Below, piece by piece: positions 23,190 to 45,664 of a stretch of DNA of 64,000 bases. How positions within the stretch are numbered: the stretch's first letter is position 1; each line of letters begins with the position of its first letter. The DNA lies in contig JAGVSM010003995.1 of the NCBI GenBank assembly GCA_022494885.1, positions 1-64,000 of the forward strand, given 5' to 3'. The stretch is from Micrasema longulum. Lineage: Eukaryota; Arthropoda; Insecta; Trichoptera; Brachycentridae. A program made the translations under genes and the position numbers. The notes under the pieces are model-generated. The model made no database searches, had not been told where the DNA came from, and was given only the letters and a program-made list of their open reading frames with translations.

Positions 23190-25544
23190 AGCATATTCGA
23201 ATGTATAAAAACAAGCGGAAGATTTCAATGACAGTCAGAAGGTAAGGTGAGACTTGTGGTTCAGGTGCTAGTCCAGGAACAATGCAATATTGCATTGTAA
23301 AAGCACTTGCAAAACCAATATTACTCATCCAACATGTTTGCATAGCTTGCTACAGGTCCTGGATTTGATTCCTAGGAGGGACAACATAAAATATTTTGCC
23401 AGTGTGATGATAGCAAAAGGGTAAATCTGCCACTTTTTCCAAAACCGACATTTTATAATCTGATACTCTTTCGTATAACTGAGGAATATATCTCTCTAGT
23501 GCTTTCCTTAAAATGGCCATATTAAAATATGGGGCTCATCTGTTCATATCACTTATGTCATAAATGGTTTAGCTTATTTGACTTGTCCTGCATAATAAAA
23601 AAACGACATATATGCTCTTTTGCCATCCCACTACTGATCTGTTAAGAAGGTGGTTAAAGGTGAAAATTACTTTCGTCTTGGAGGGAAACGTGGTATAATC
23701 CATAATTTTCCTTATTTTTGTTTTCACCACAGTTATAACGATCCTTTATTACGCCATTATTTGAAAAAAAAATTGATTGTAGACGCAACATTTTATATTT
23801 ATAATACAGTTTTTCGTATTTAAAAAACAATAGTGTTCCTCTGGGATGTATAAAAATTTTACCTGTTACGAAATGAAGAGATTAAATAATTTAAGAACAA
23901 TGGCTGTTACAACTTGTAGTGGTTTTTTGTGTCCAGGTAGATGAAGAGTACGGTTCAGTGTGTAAAATAGAACCAGAACCCTCGACGAGTGATTTTGATT
24001 ATATGGCTACTATTAAGTATAAGTTCTGAATAAGTCTAACGTGTGGATATAAATCCGCGTTGAGTAGTGGTTAATGCGTTCGCCTACCATTTTTCTATTA
24101 CTATCTATCCCTGATATTACCGGCGTCAAATTCCGAAACAGTAATAAATCGTGGCATAAGCAAATCAAAACCAAAACTAGAAGAAATCATACAAAAACGG
24201 ACTTTAGAATACGTGTCATCATTGATTGAGAAAATCATGGCCTGAATTAAAAAGAAAAAATAATTTCAAAAAAATTGTTCGTAAATCTGGGAAAATGTTT
24301 ATAGAAAAACATTTAATAACTTACGGGCATAATTGAAGAAAAATGAATATCCTTTACCGTACAAAATATTCACGAGCATCTTGATTCAAACTGAACAAAT
24401 TAGGAAATCGTTTAAAAACTTATAATAAATTATTATAATTAGTGTATCTGTTTTATGCATTTTAAGTTGTGATTACATTAACTTAGAGCATTATTGTTAT
24501 TTCACGTTTTTATTTACACACTTATAATTTTATGTTTATTTTAAATAATATATAAAGTTAATCTTATGAAATTTATTAAAAATACAAATATAAGATGCCT
24601 TTTTTTTAGTAATACATTAAAAAAAATATATATATTATCTTTTTATACCAATATACTCCTAAAGCAATTCTCCGTCTTGCTAAAGTGTCAAAGTCGCATG
24701 TTTCAAAAGTTAATAACAATTTTTATTTATAATTACCATCCTAGAAGTCCTGGATTAGATTCCTGGCAGGGTGGATGTGAAATATCGATTTCAAAGGTGG
24801 TTCTATATTGAAATATTTTTTTTTTCCTGGACTGACACCTGAAGCGTTAGTCTGGTCACCTAGCCTTCCATGTAACAAACAAGATCTAGATACTCTTCAA
24901 TTGGATACACCACTGTGTGCGGATAGAAAAAAATATGATGATGATAGAAAAACTTTTAAAATACTATTCTTTTGTTTCAGAAACAGAAAAAAAAATTATC
25001 TGTCAAATTTGAATAATAAAATAATTAAATAATAATGCCCATCATTGTTGAGTTGCAATTTTAGGAAAATATTTTTTATACAGATACATTATATGCCCGC
25101 CCTTATATTTATAAAAATCGTATATAATATATAAAGTGCCAAATAAATAAATTATATAGATGCACTAATTAAGATTTGATTGCTTACCATTTTTGAGGTC
25201 AACGGTTTGAATCTCGCCAAAGTGAATGATTTTTTTAAAAAGCTGCAAGGTACAATATTCTAGGTCTTTTTTTGAATAAATTTATTATCATCATATTAAA
25301 ATTATGTACATAGGTTTTTTCCGCGTACCAATACAGCTATAACTTTAATTTTTTTTTTCATTCACATATAATTTATTCATTTACTTTTATGTGGACACAA
25401 TTCTTAACTTCATGAGACCAAAGTCCTGTGTTGAGCTCCAACGAATAATCTACTAGAACGACAAAACGTCCTACAAAACATATTTATATAAAACAAACAA
25501 ACAAACAATGCAACATTGACCATGAGAAGTTTGTAATTTCATTT
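23190..25544. other. SP-C intron with SINE-like repeats, no exon seen
   Basis: I searched here for protease exons 4 and 5 and found none. Family-3 SINE pieces lie at about 23230-23440 and 24700-24960 (shared 'CTGGATTAGATTCCTGGCAG' and 'CCTGGACTGACACCTGAAGC'). A LINE 3' tail at about 25080-25160 has 'ATGCCCGCCCTTATAT', shared with 49559. Confidence 0.5.
24700..24960 (+). mobile_element. tRNA-derived SINE, family 3
   Basis: Contains a B-box-like GGATTAGATTCC, then 'CTGGCAGGGTGGATGTGAAA', 'CTGGACTGACACCTGAAGC' and a tail with 'CCACTGTGTGCGGATAG'. Related copies lie at about 31620, 51385 and 61930 (plus strand) and about 40718 and 56065 (minus strand). Confidence 0.55.
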
Positions 25545-25714
25545 TTTTTTTTGGACAACAACAGGCCAGGAGTCTTAATAATAGTAATAAATTACTAAAA
25601 AGAATACCCAGGATTGAGAAAACACATTCGATTCGTGTGACTTCACCAGGGAACGAACTCGGAACCCTCTGTACTTAACACAAATGACATAGCTATTACA
25701 TAAAGAGGGACGCC
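25545..25714 (-). mobile_element. tRNA-derived SINE, family 1 (diverged)
   Basis: Inverted and strongly diverged copy, recognisable by 'ACAACAGGCCAGGA' at the tail side and by a degenerate B box (CCGAGTTCGTTCCC on the minus strand). It lies just 3' of SP-C exon 3. Confidence 0.5.
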
Positions 25715-26039
25715 AAATAATGTACCTATTGTTAAATTAAAAATATATACTTACGACTACGTCAATAAGTCCCCACCCAGATGCCGTTACTAAGGCTTTA
25801 TCTTGAATTTTTCGTCCTGGTAGTTTCACAGGCTTTATTTTGTCTGTGAACTTTAGTTTTTTTTTTAACAGAATCATAGCCAAATCTTGAGTTTTATGCT
25901 TAAATGATTTACTCGCCCAAAGCACAAGACCACCGGTATTATAATTTTTGGTTCCTACCACTAATTTAACATAATTTAGCATGCTTTCACTAAAAAAAAA
26001 AAAAAACAATAAATTATTAATTTATTTATTTATTTGCGT

Positions 26040-27215
26040 ACGTATTAAGTATATTTATTATCACCACTACGGGCCAGTGCCTCGATTATGAACGCTATCT
26101 TCATCTGTTTATATCGAGACGGTATACTTAACTTCTGAACTATCTATATCTTACCTCGGTATGTTCTACCTACTTATCATATCGACATCATATAATCGAA
26201 ACAAGCCAATTGAATAACCGCGAACAATAAATCCGCGTTCTTTACGTCATTAACATTTACAATAGTTCTCATTTATAGCTAAAATCTTCTTTCTGAGCCA
26301 TATCAGGTCTCTCCGACGTTAGCGATCACTCAAGAGTTGGCATATTTTAAATAGGCTTCTGTAATAAAAAGTGCTCACTTCAAAGCGATTTTAAACTCCA
26401 ATAAATCTCAATTCAAGCAACAAGTGCTCGCTTGAACATGAATTTTGCATGACTTTTGGAAATCACCTAGACGGTACACTTAACGATCGTCTATATGTAT
26501 CTACCAATATGTACCGATCGAATACAAAGCCGGCTCCTATAACGTCTCGATACATACACTAGAAAATATAGTTAAACAGATGGAAAAAATGTAATAACTA
26601 AATTATTTTTTCAGAGTGGTAACTTTCTGACGCATATAATCTGTGTCTGACGCCTAGATACTCTTATTTAATAATAGGAGAGAACCTAGTGACATTATTT
26701 CACATCTAGGAGTTTCTTTTATTAAAGTGACAGTTATGTCGGAATTTATTTCGACTTCAAAACTTACTTATTTCTTTCTCAAATTTTTAATAGGCTTTTA
26801 AGAAAAAAAAAGTGCCAACCTCAAAACAGTTAATATTTTTAATAATTCAAAATTAAAGGAAAAATTTCTCGGTGAGACAAAATTTTTGACACTTTTAATG
26901 CGTAGATAAACGTATCGAGGGGTTCTAGACTCATCGGTATAAAATGATGTACTTACATCAAAACCTGATGGTAGAGGGTATTGGTACTATACGTTTGTAG
27001 TCGGTCGGGAGACTTTTATCTTCAACTATGACGTCATATTGAAGTTATGTCATTTTAGAGCGTAAATATGTGTACCGTGACGTACGCTTCCCCTTAATTC
27101 ATATCGATGTACCTACCCAAAACTTACTGTGGGGGGTTGGTAGTATATCTTTATAATCGCTAGAGGGAATTTATCTTCAACTATACCGTCAAGGTGAAGG
27201 TATGACTTTTTTATC
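26040..27215. repeat. Degenerate repeat block in SP-C intron 2
   Basis: Several sub-segments recur imperfectly. 'TTTTATCTTCAACTATGACGTCA' near 27015 recurs as 'TTTATCTTCAACTATACCGTCA' near 27170. 'TTTAAATAGGCTTCTGTAATAAAAAGTGC' near 26345 recurs as 'TTTTAATAGGCTTTTAAGAAAAAAAAAGTGCC' near 26790. 'AGACGGTATACTTAAC' near 26108 recurs as 'AGACGGTACACTTAAC' near 26470. It looks like decayed tandem modules or one transposon with internal repeats. No coding signal. Confidence 0.5.
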
Positions 27216-27223
27216 TTCTCATA

Positions 27224-27390
27224 ATAATCGGGGCCCAGGAAGCCCAATAACAGTGTTGTATTACAAACATAGAACACTCAGACTTAAATCAAATCACAGT
27301 CAGTTTTTGTGTTCTCACCGGGAATCGAACCCAGAATGTTCCGTGCGTGAGTCAAGTGTTTTAACAATTGTACCACGGAGGTGGCCTTTT
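27224..27390 (-). mobile_element. tRNA-derived SINE, family 1
   Basis: Inverted copy in SP-C intron 2. On the minus strand the A-box region GGCCACCTCCGTGGTACAAT and B-box region GGTTCGATTCCCGG are well preserved, followed by the family body. Confidence 0.7.
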
Positions 27391-28740
27391 TTTACTAAAA
27401 TGCGGAGGCAGGCATTCAGAAATGGTAAATACACTTCTCTATAATACATACAGGTACAATTGAAATAAAATACGTGGTAAAAAAATTAAAGCTTTGACAA
27501 AAATTAAATAATCATTACTACCCCACAACTAAATCTGGTCTATCTTAGTGATTGTTAAAATCTAGAAAAACTTCCTACATTTTTGCTTCCCGCAACCCTG
27601 TTACTAAGTTCGTTTGGAGTGGAACATTGTGCGACATTTATATAATCATTTCTTTAATTAATTCAATGATAAACCGAGATTATGTCTTCATCAAGCTGCC
27701 ATGTAAAGGTAGTCAACCTTTGGTAAGTAAATTTATGTAACAATGTTTTGAGAATGTCCAAACAGGCTGGATTCCTTAGGGAGTAGATCTAAATTTGTTG
27801 ATCAGAGAGGAAAAACATTTTTTAGAAGGAAATACTGAAATCTAATCATTTACAGGGCTTATGACCTGTCATTGGCTTAATACACTGTGTTACATTTACC
27901 ATTCTGTCTTTGTTTAAACATCCATATTTTTTCAACTCTTGCATCTGTTGACTTTTGCGCTTAAACCAGCCATTTTCAGGTTTTAAACCCTGTAAATGCT
28001 TAGACTTCCACATGTTCATCTCAAAAATTTTATTTTTTTCTCTCTTGGAGCAAATTTAGATATAAATTTACCTAACACTCTAAATTTACGAATACCTAAA
28101 TAATTACATAAAATATAAATAAATTTCAATTTTTCGAACCTTGTTACACAGTGAGCTGCGGTTATGACCCACTTTTCGTTGTAAATAGCTCCTCCACAAA
28201 AGTGTTTACCAAATTTCATCATTGAAACCTGGTAAGAGGCATCATCGTCCGTGGCAGTAGTACCACCAATGACCTTTGATTTTACATCGAGCTTCTTATT
28301 TTGCACATCTATTGAATTTAATTTGGTTTGGTGTTCCATCAGACTTATCTGTCTTTTTGGTCTTAATTTTGCTGAAATATCTTTATTTTTCTTCTTTTTA
28401 ATACTCACGCTTTTGTCTTTGTCAAGTACCTTTTTTTCTACGTCGCCATTAAAACTTAACGCTTTTGGAAGTTTCGATGCATTATTACTATAGCCACCAC
28501 CACCTTTTAAAAGTACTTCAACGTTATTATTATTACTAGTTTTTTCATCGGATATTAGCAAATCTTCCGGTCCGTCATTTTTTTTCTCCGATTTTACCGT
28601 GTCCGCAAAAGTCGCTTTATCTATATTATTTTTTTCAGAACCAAATAAATGGGTTTCTAATTCTTGTGTTTCAGTAATTTTATCTTTAAAAAATGGTTCT
28701 GTCGGCTTTTTCATCATATCTAAGTTAAAAACAAACAATA

Positions 28741-29640
28741 GTTTTAATAAAACATTATAAATAATATGTTTATATCAACCAAACATTCCGTTAATTAATT
28801 AATTTATTATATATCACAAGTGCCTCTTACAATATAAAATATTTTATTTTAATGAGTTCAGTTATATAAAAACAAAAAATCTATAAAAACATGGATATAT
28901 AAAAAGAGAAATAAAAATCACAAGAAAATGTTATAAACAATTATGTACTCATATGTCAGCATACAAAAGATAAAAAAAAGTCGGTATAATATGAACATAA
29001 AACGAGTTTAGTAGACTTTTCAATTATACATTTTTATATGTATAAATTGTATGTATTTATTTGATATGTAATATATATTTTCTTTACTTACTTTGTATAC
29101 TATGTGGAAATCTGTTATTAGTTCTGAGTTTATACACTATATCTGTTTGTTTACTAAAAATATGTATGTAGAACTGTTGATTTCCCTAATAAAATAAAAT
29201 AAAATAAATAAATAAATATATTATTATCATAATCAATCTCTTCTCCACATTAGGTGGTGTAAAAGATACTGCGTTGGTGCACCAAATGCGGAGTAAGATT
29301 GTTTTTTTTTCTTGAGGATATATGAATGTAACTGAATATTAATTATCATTATCAAACTCGATCCGCACCTGGGGTTGTATAGGCCACTGAATTGCCAAAA
29401 TAAATGCAGGTTATCACTATCATCCGCCACAGGAAAGTAAGAAGATCAGTCTTATACTTCAAGTACCATTTCAGTGACAATGAAATACAGTGTAAAACCA
29501 AATTTAAAAACAATATTTCGTGTCAACCTTTCAAGGATTACCTTACTTTCATAGACGATCGTGACACTCTTTACTTCAATTGCTATTGCAGTGCCCTATG
29601 CACTATCAGGTATGGATAAAGTGATCACGATCAATAAACT
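28741..29640. other. SP-C intron 1: LINE tail and SINE fragments
   Basis: An AAAAT/AAAT microsatellite-like tail at 29190-29220 follows LINE-like 3' sequence. Pieces of the family-3 repeat are at about 29225-29450 and 29560-29640. No exon is seen. Confidence 0.4.
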
Positions 29641-29740
29641 GCATACCAATGTAACCTTTTGTTTTATTTTTTTCATACTTTCTTACTGTTGCGAAGCAAA
29701 CAAAAGTAATAAAACAAATTTATTGACATATTTATAATGT

Positions 29741-29884
29741 TTTTTTGCACCTCAACAGGCCAGGAAGCCCAACTATACATCGGACTTGAGAAAAAAACTT
29801 TAAACGTTTGTGTTCTCATCGGAAATTAAACCCGAAACCTTCGACGTGTGAGTCGAATGTTTTAACTATTACACCAGGAAGGCC
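29741..29884 (-). mobile_element. tRNA-derived SINE, family 1
   Basis: Inverted copy with a poly-T start, 'GCACCTCAACAGGCCAGGAA', a B-box-like region and a degraded A-box end (GGCCTTCCTGGTGTAATAG on the minus strand). It is about 90 nt from the SP-C signal-peptide exon. Confidence 0.65.
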
Positions 29885-30298
29885 TTATTTCTATAAATTA
29901 ACGTGTTTTAAAAAAAGACAATTAACAGAATCAGCAATTGAATTCTTTTAAAAATAAAAATAATAAAATTACTTACCAAACGTCAAATAAATAAGAATTG
30001 TGAAAAAAAGAGACTTACACGATTGGTACATATCGGATAACTTTCATTAAACTACTACTTAGGAGTGATTGAAAACCTCGTTTTACTAAAAAGTTTAATT
30101 GAAATGCATATCAGGTTTTGCCGATTACTTCTTCATTGTTCATACATATCTATCGTTCCGCTTTTCAACAACGCAGCATACTAATTGATTGTTGTTTTAG
30201 TAGAAAAAAATGTTTAAATAACACAGTAAAACAAATGTACATGTAAGAGTTAAAATTTTTTTTAGCTTTAATATTTATCATGATTTTTGTTATGAAAT

Positions 30299-34865
<4,567 letters not shown>

Positions 34866-34918
34866 GTTGGTATGAGTAATGATTCAATTATCCTGTACAG
34901 CAATTGAGTTCGGCAGCG

Positions 34919-34926
34919 TTATATAG
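34919..34926 (-). promoter_or_regulatory. TATA box of SP-D
   Basis: CTATATAA on the minus strand, about 55 nt upstream of the start codon. This gives a start site about 25-30 nt downstream and a short 5' leader. Confidence 0.55.
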
Positions 34927-35680
34927 TAAAGGTATTTTTTTATCAGAGAAAATTAAATAGTTTTAAATTGGTTCGAGCAGTAGGAATCCTTATCATGTCA
35001 CAGTAATTGAATTGAATTCAATAATGTCATTTTGTTTGCAATGACAGATAAGATTTTCAGAATTAAATATAGTTACGTTTTCAATTAGTCTTGTTGTATC
35101 AATAACTTTGCAATAGATAAGTGTTTAGCTTATACATTTTGTTAAATAAAATTACTTGATAATAAGATTTATAATGTATTTTTTTTTTCCTAAAATCTTT
35201 GTTTTTTTATATTATAAAATTTAGAAATTGAATGAAGAATTTCTAAAGATTACTTGAATTGGTGATTATTTTTCTAGAAAAATTATATTTTCACTTAATT
35301 TCTGCTATAAGAAAAAATTGGGTTTTGTATAAAAAATCTTTATCGTAAAATTATATTTTTTTCATGCAAAGCAAGTAAGATTTGTCAGTAAAAACGTCTT
35401 TTTGGAGATGCAGTGCCATGATTTCAAAAAATTGTACTGTCTTAAAACTACCAATTTTAACGGTTATTTAAAATATTCTATTGAACAATCAACCATTTAC
35501 TTAAATAGTATGACTATTTTGATTTTAAATAGTATTGAAGACATTTTTCAAAATTGATCTCAGTTTTTGATGATCTATTTTTTCTCTGCATCAATAAATT
35601 AACATTTATTAACTCAAAAAAATGTTTAATAGAATATCTGGAATTACACATACAAACAAAAGTACAAGTTTCATCACAAA

Positions 35681-35686
35681 TTTATT
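35681..35686 (-). terminator. Polyadenylation signal of SP-E
   Basis: AATAAA on the minus strand, about 65 nt past the SP-E stop codon. Confidence 0.55.
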
Positions 35687-35752
35687 TTCAATAAAATACA
35701 AGTTTTAATATATGTTTTAATTTTTGTCATATGATCGTTACTCTTCCTGATT

Positions 35753-41288
<5,536 letters not shown>

Positions 41289-41336
41289 TGTATTAACAAT
41301 ACGTGACTTGAATGCAAAATATAGGACGAGTCCTCG

Positions 41337-41343
41337 TTTTATA
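41337..41343 (-). promoter_or_regulatory. TATA box of SP-E
   Basis: TATAAAA on the minus strand, about 50 nt upstream of the start codon, with a possible initiator about 30 nt further on. Confidence 0.5.
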
Positions 41344-43090
41344 TTATAACGAAAATGAAAACACACCTTGTAAAAATAACGGTTTTTTAGATCAAAATAA
41401 TTAAGATTATTTAATCAAAATAATTAACTGTAATAAAAAGCAGGTTCTGGCCCTCAAACGAATTAAAAATAAAATTTTGATGCTCAAACTAGTTTGACAG
41501 CACCATTGTCAAAATAAAATGATAAGGATATTACAATGAGAACATTATGCATCTGATTGTCCTCAATTTGTCAAATTATTTTATCATTCATGGTTTAAAG
41601 ATACGATAGGTATGTAGGTGTTTTGAAGGTGATAATAGTTGATTTATTAATGAACTACGCAGTACACAGTATTACCGTTCGAAAAATACTCTCAAAATAT
41701 TGACTTAAAAAGTTGTCAACCTCTTTACAATCTAATGTTATATATTTATTAAGACATTTGTCAAAATTAATAAACCCTTTTTTTACTATCGAGAGATAGT
41801 TAAATCTGTCGTTGCCTGCGTTCATTATTTTGCCTGTTTGTTTATTTATTTAAAACATGAATTTTGTAAAACAATCAAGGTAACCAAAATAATGACACAT
41901 CCAAATGTGATTAGTTACAAGACTCACCAAGCCAATTTAATTATAATTATTATATACTTTTATGAAATTTATTAATAAATTTCATAAAAGGTACATATTT
42001 TAAAAAAATTCCAAACATATCTTCTTTTACACATCTAGTAAATGTTATCACTGTAACTCTACAAAAAAGAAATTAACTCTCGTGCTTGGAAAGTAAAAAC
42101 ATAGAATATATAAATATAAACATAGAATAAAAATAAAAACATAGAATATATATAAAGAAAAAACATAAAACAATAATACATTCATACTAATTAAAATGTA
42201 ATGTAGTTTTTACACGCGTTCAAAAAATTTCTTTAAATTTACTTTAAATTTATTTATTTATATTTTTCTATTATTATTTTGTACATTGTTTAATGTGTTA
42301 ATAAGTGTTTTTGATTTATATATAGAAGAGTCCCGACATAACACGAAATTTTCTAACAAGTTTGGATATTTATAATTGTGCTCTCTGATAAAATTGTTTA
42401 TTTTGGCTTTTTAAAATTGGCTTGTCGATGATGATCCAATACAAATAAACATTTATTTAATAATTTTGCTAGCTAAATCATAAAGAGCGACCAAAAAAAT
42501 TTTTTAGTAGTGACGTGAAAATTAAAAAAATATTGAATAATGATAAAAAAACGGAATTTGTAAAGAAATATTTACATGATAGGTACCAATTTATTGTTTA
42601 TCTTAATATTATAAAGGTGTCACAAAAATTCGTAAAAGAAGTCGTTTTGCCAGAAAATACAAGAACACAAAATTAAATTTAAAATTGTTTTTTTCATTGA
42701 TTTATAAGGTATACAGAATGGAGTTATGTGCATTTACATATGAAATAGCAAATAGGATAAAAAATCTCCACGGCTTTGCTAGTACATACGCACTCTTTTG
42801 TCGAAATTTTTCCCTACCGTTTTTATTTATTTATTAATGAAATCATACAGTCTTTATATAAAACAAGGTACAAAAGAACAATGTAAAAAAGTAAGACCAA
42901 TTACAGATTTTACACTAATGAATGCAGGAGGAGAGGGGAAAAATAATTTAATTCTAAAAAAGTAAAAATAAAAATATTACATCAAAAGTTCATAAAAAGG
43001 AGAAGACATTGTAAAGCTACTCTACTTTCCTCCCTCTCTCTCTGTTTCCATGAACATTTAAATTTAATTGTAAAAAATCACAACCAACAA
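41344..43090. other. Spacer between SP-E and the furin exons
   Basis: No exon is seen. It contains the palindrome at 41957-41990 and LINE-tail-like sequence at about 42825-43090. I looked for the furin exon with the catalytic Asp (DDG motif) here and did not find it. Confidence 0.4.
41957..41990. repeat. Perfect 34-bp palindrome
   Basis: CTTTTATGAAATTTATT followed directly by its exact reverse complement. AT-rich; role unknown. Confidence 0.8.
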
Positions 43091-43194
43091 TAAATTATTC
43101 GATGCAGGTAGTAGATGTAGGTAAGTATAAATTAGGAGTTGAAATCAAATGTTTAAAATTAAAAGTAAAAGTTAAAATTAAAATGAAAATATAA

Positions 43195-43575
43195 TATTTT
43201 GCATTAACGTGGCTTAATTTCGTTAGTATTAATGGTCGTTGGCTTGTTGGCATAAACCTCGGATTTAAAATAAGAAAAAAATTCAACGGCGTTAAATCGC
43301 ATGATTTAAGCAGCCAATACTGCTCACCAAAACCGGAAATCATACGACCAGGAAATGAATCATGCAGTATTTGAATTGTTTCTCCGGCTGTATGAAATGT
43401 GGGACCGTTTTGTTGAAACCACATGTCCACATATTATATAAATTACAATTTAGGAACAAAAAACTGGATTATAATGTCGCGATGGCTAGCATCATTAACT
43501 GTTATTGCCTGACCAGCCGCATTTTTGAGAAATAATGGTTCGATGATGCCTCCAGCCTAAAATCAACACCAAAAA
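43195..43575 (-). mobile_element. Transposase fragment, same family as 21.2-22.5 kb
   Basis: The minus strand encodes GGIIEPLFLKNAAGQAITVN, then a stop, then MWFQQNGPTFHTAGETIQIL, then SCDLTPLNFF. These are the core motifs of an IS630/Tc1/mariner-related DDE transposase. Truncated and frameshifted. Confidence 0.75.
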
Positions 43576-43596
43576 GTGATTTGTTATTTATTCATT

Positions 43597-43768
43597 TTTT
43601 TTGCACCACAACAGGCCAGGAAGCCCAATTACAGAGGTGAATTACATCACAGAACATACAGGCTTGAGAAAAATCACATTTTCATATTTGTGTTCTCACC
43701 GGGAATCGAACACGGAACCTTTCGTGTGTGAGTCAAGCGTCTTGACCACTACACACCGGAGGCCGACA
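43597..43768 (-). mobile_element. tRNA-derived SINE, family 1
   Basis: Inverted, nearly full-length: poly-T, GCACCACAACAGGCCAGGAA, the body, then a B box and A box ending GGCCTCCGGTGTGTAGTGG on the minus strand. Confidence 0.75.
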
Positions 43769-43959
43769 TTATGGATGCATTTGAACCCCAAATGCGACAA
43801 TTTTGACAATTAATGAAACTTTAAATAAAAAAAGGACCCTTATCGCTGAAAATGATTTTGTTTGAAAAATCAACATCCACTCATATTATTTTTTAAATAT
43901 TGCTCAACAATGAAAACGCTGAATTTTTAATCTAAAAAGGTATGACCATGTATCACTCT

Positions 43960-44640
43960 TTTCCTCGGAACTTAAGTGGCTTCGTTTATATCAGCACATA
44001 AGTTCTCACTTCTTAATATTATTCTTCACAACACTTCCGCTTACAAATATCTTACTGAGAATTTCATTTACCTTCCAATCATGGTCTTTTGCTTCGATCT
44101 TCTTAGAAGAGAACACTTTCCATTCCTCCACACAGCACATAATTTTTCAGAAATTCCTTATTTATCCAAGTTGCTAGACGTTGGAATGAGCTACCTCTTT
44201 TTATAAAAAATGTACCTTCTTTAGCCACCTCTAATCCTGAGTTCACTAAATTTTACTGTTTTTTTATATATGTATTTTTATCCCTTTTTCTTTCCTTAGT
44301 TCCTTTTTTTTTTCATGGTTTTTTTTTCTTTCTCCTTTCTAAACTCATCTGATTCCACATTCATCATTATTTAAAAGTTTTATAACATAATGTACTTTTT
44401 AAGAAAGTTAATACGTGCAAGCTTTATCTCCCAATTGAAAAACAGCTGTTATTTTTTAATTAATTAGGTTTGTTTTATGTATGTATCTGTTGACATATAT
44501 TTATGGTTTCTTGGTACACATTTTTGAACAACTCTTCTTTTGACCAGTCGGTTTTTGGTTGGCTGGAAGATGTTGCTTTTAGCAATTAGTCCACCAAAGC
44601 CCGCAATTCTTTGTACTTAAAGCTTTGATTAAATAAATAC
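43960..44640 (+). mobile_element. Non-LTR retrotransposon 3' end
   Basis: The plus strand carries a typical RT tail ('ARRWNELPLFIKNVPSLATS', then NPEFTKFY). It is followed by a 3' UTR with 'GAAGATGTTGCTTTTAGCAA' and 'GTCCACCAAAGCCCGC', ending in AAATAAATACAT. The upstream part is frameshifted. Confidence 0.65.
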
Positions 44641-45664
44641 ATATAAACGCGTTGTTCTTTGATGTGACACTTCTAGAAGACAACCGAAAAAGACATGGCA
44701 TTACTAAATCTAACAAATATTGAAAGATGGACATGTTAGAAGTAGGAATAATCGGCGCGCGTGCATGAGACGATGTATGAATGTAGAGAGGAAGCGAAAA
44801 ATGTATACAAAGAAAGAGTGATGTGGCATTATATCCCCTCTGCCTACCCTTACGAAAAAAAGGCGTGATGGTTTATTTGTTTATTCTCATACGGTTTTGA
44901 ATCCGTTTCTTTTACTTAGGCCATGTTTGGCACCAACTGAAGTGTTTGCAAAAACCAGATAGTGAGAGGTCATAAGACATGAATGCCTTACATGCATATT
45001 TTAAACTCTTATGTGACTGTGCTGTAACACGAGTCTACGTAGGATACAATACTTTATATTTTTTACCATACTTAAAAATGAAACTTTTATTTTTGTAATC
45101 TTCAAATGGACATTTTCACACCGGATTACGGAAGTTAAATTTTTATAAATATGCTGGATTTTGGTACAAAAAATGTTTATCCTCACCATGCGAAAAATAA
45201 TTGAATGAGTGAAAGTAATGCCAAAATCACAATAAATCTGTTAAACTGAATAGAAATTATAACAAGGAAGACAGATATGCTGTTCTGTGGCAGGTTATTG
45301 GCAGTAAGCGACAGTACACGCTAGTTAAATGACCGGCGTATATATGATTTTTAATGTATTTTGCATGACAAATAATTATTTAACAGTGTGTCTATATATT
45401 TTATTTTTTTTATTTCTGAACTTCAGAATATTCTGTCTTTTGCTTGAGGTAACACAATGTTACTGCACCGCGTGCAAAATAGTTTTTTAGCAGTCTTAAG
45501 AGTTAAAATAAATTCATGACTGTCAGTCTACATATAATTTTAAAACAGTTAACATTTCAGTACTTTGCTTAAAAGATTTCAAAATTTTCCCAGGCCCTGC
45601 TTTCTATTGAAGGTACAATTTTTATCGACAGTATTATTAAATGTTTTTGTATGTTTGTCCACAG
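44641..45664. other. Spacer or furin intron
   Basis: No exon is recognised before the acceptor AG at 45663-45664. The open frame at 45001-45189 (minus) has no recognisable motif. This is probably the 3' part of a furin intron. Confidence 0.45.

Larger units (their letters stand above)
22532..30031 (-). pseudogene. SP-C, serine protease locus lacking the catalytic-serine exon
   Basis: Exons in order: 30031-29977, 28719-28140, 25989-25755, 22678-22532. Exon 1 is a signal peptide (MYQSCKSLFFTILIYLTF). Exon 2 is far longer than in its neighbours: about 148 charged, low-complexity residues (Lys, Asp, Glu, Asn, a GGGG run), then LRPKR|Q, a furin-type RxKR site at about residues 138-141, then K|VIGG, then His57 in TAAHC. 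Exon 3 has Asp102 in TQDLAMILL and GWG. Exon 4 is exactly 147 nt with Cys spacing as in its paralogues but ends EAKCL. No last exon with GDSGG is found downstream; a transposon starts 57 nt past the exon 4 donor. It is either a pseudogene or a transcribed non-catalytic homologue. Exon 4 may belong instead to the dead exon at 22901-23130. Confidence 0.6.

Noticed and set aside
41344..45664. Furin prodomain and catalytic-Asp exons
   Set aside because: No plus-strand exon with a DDG motif or basic prodomain cleavage site was recognised here; short exons could still have been missed by eye.
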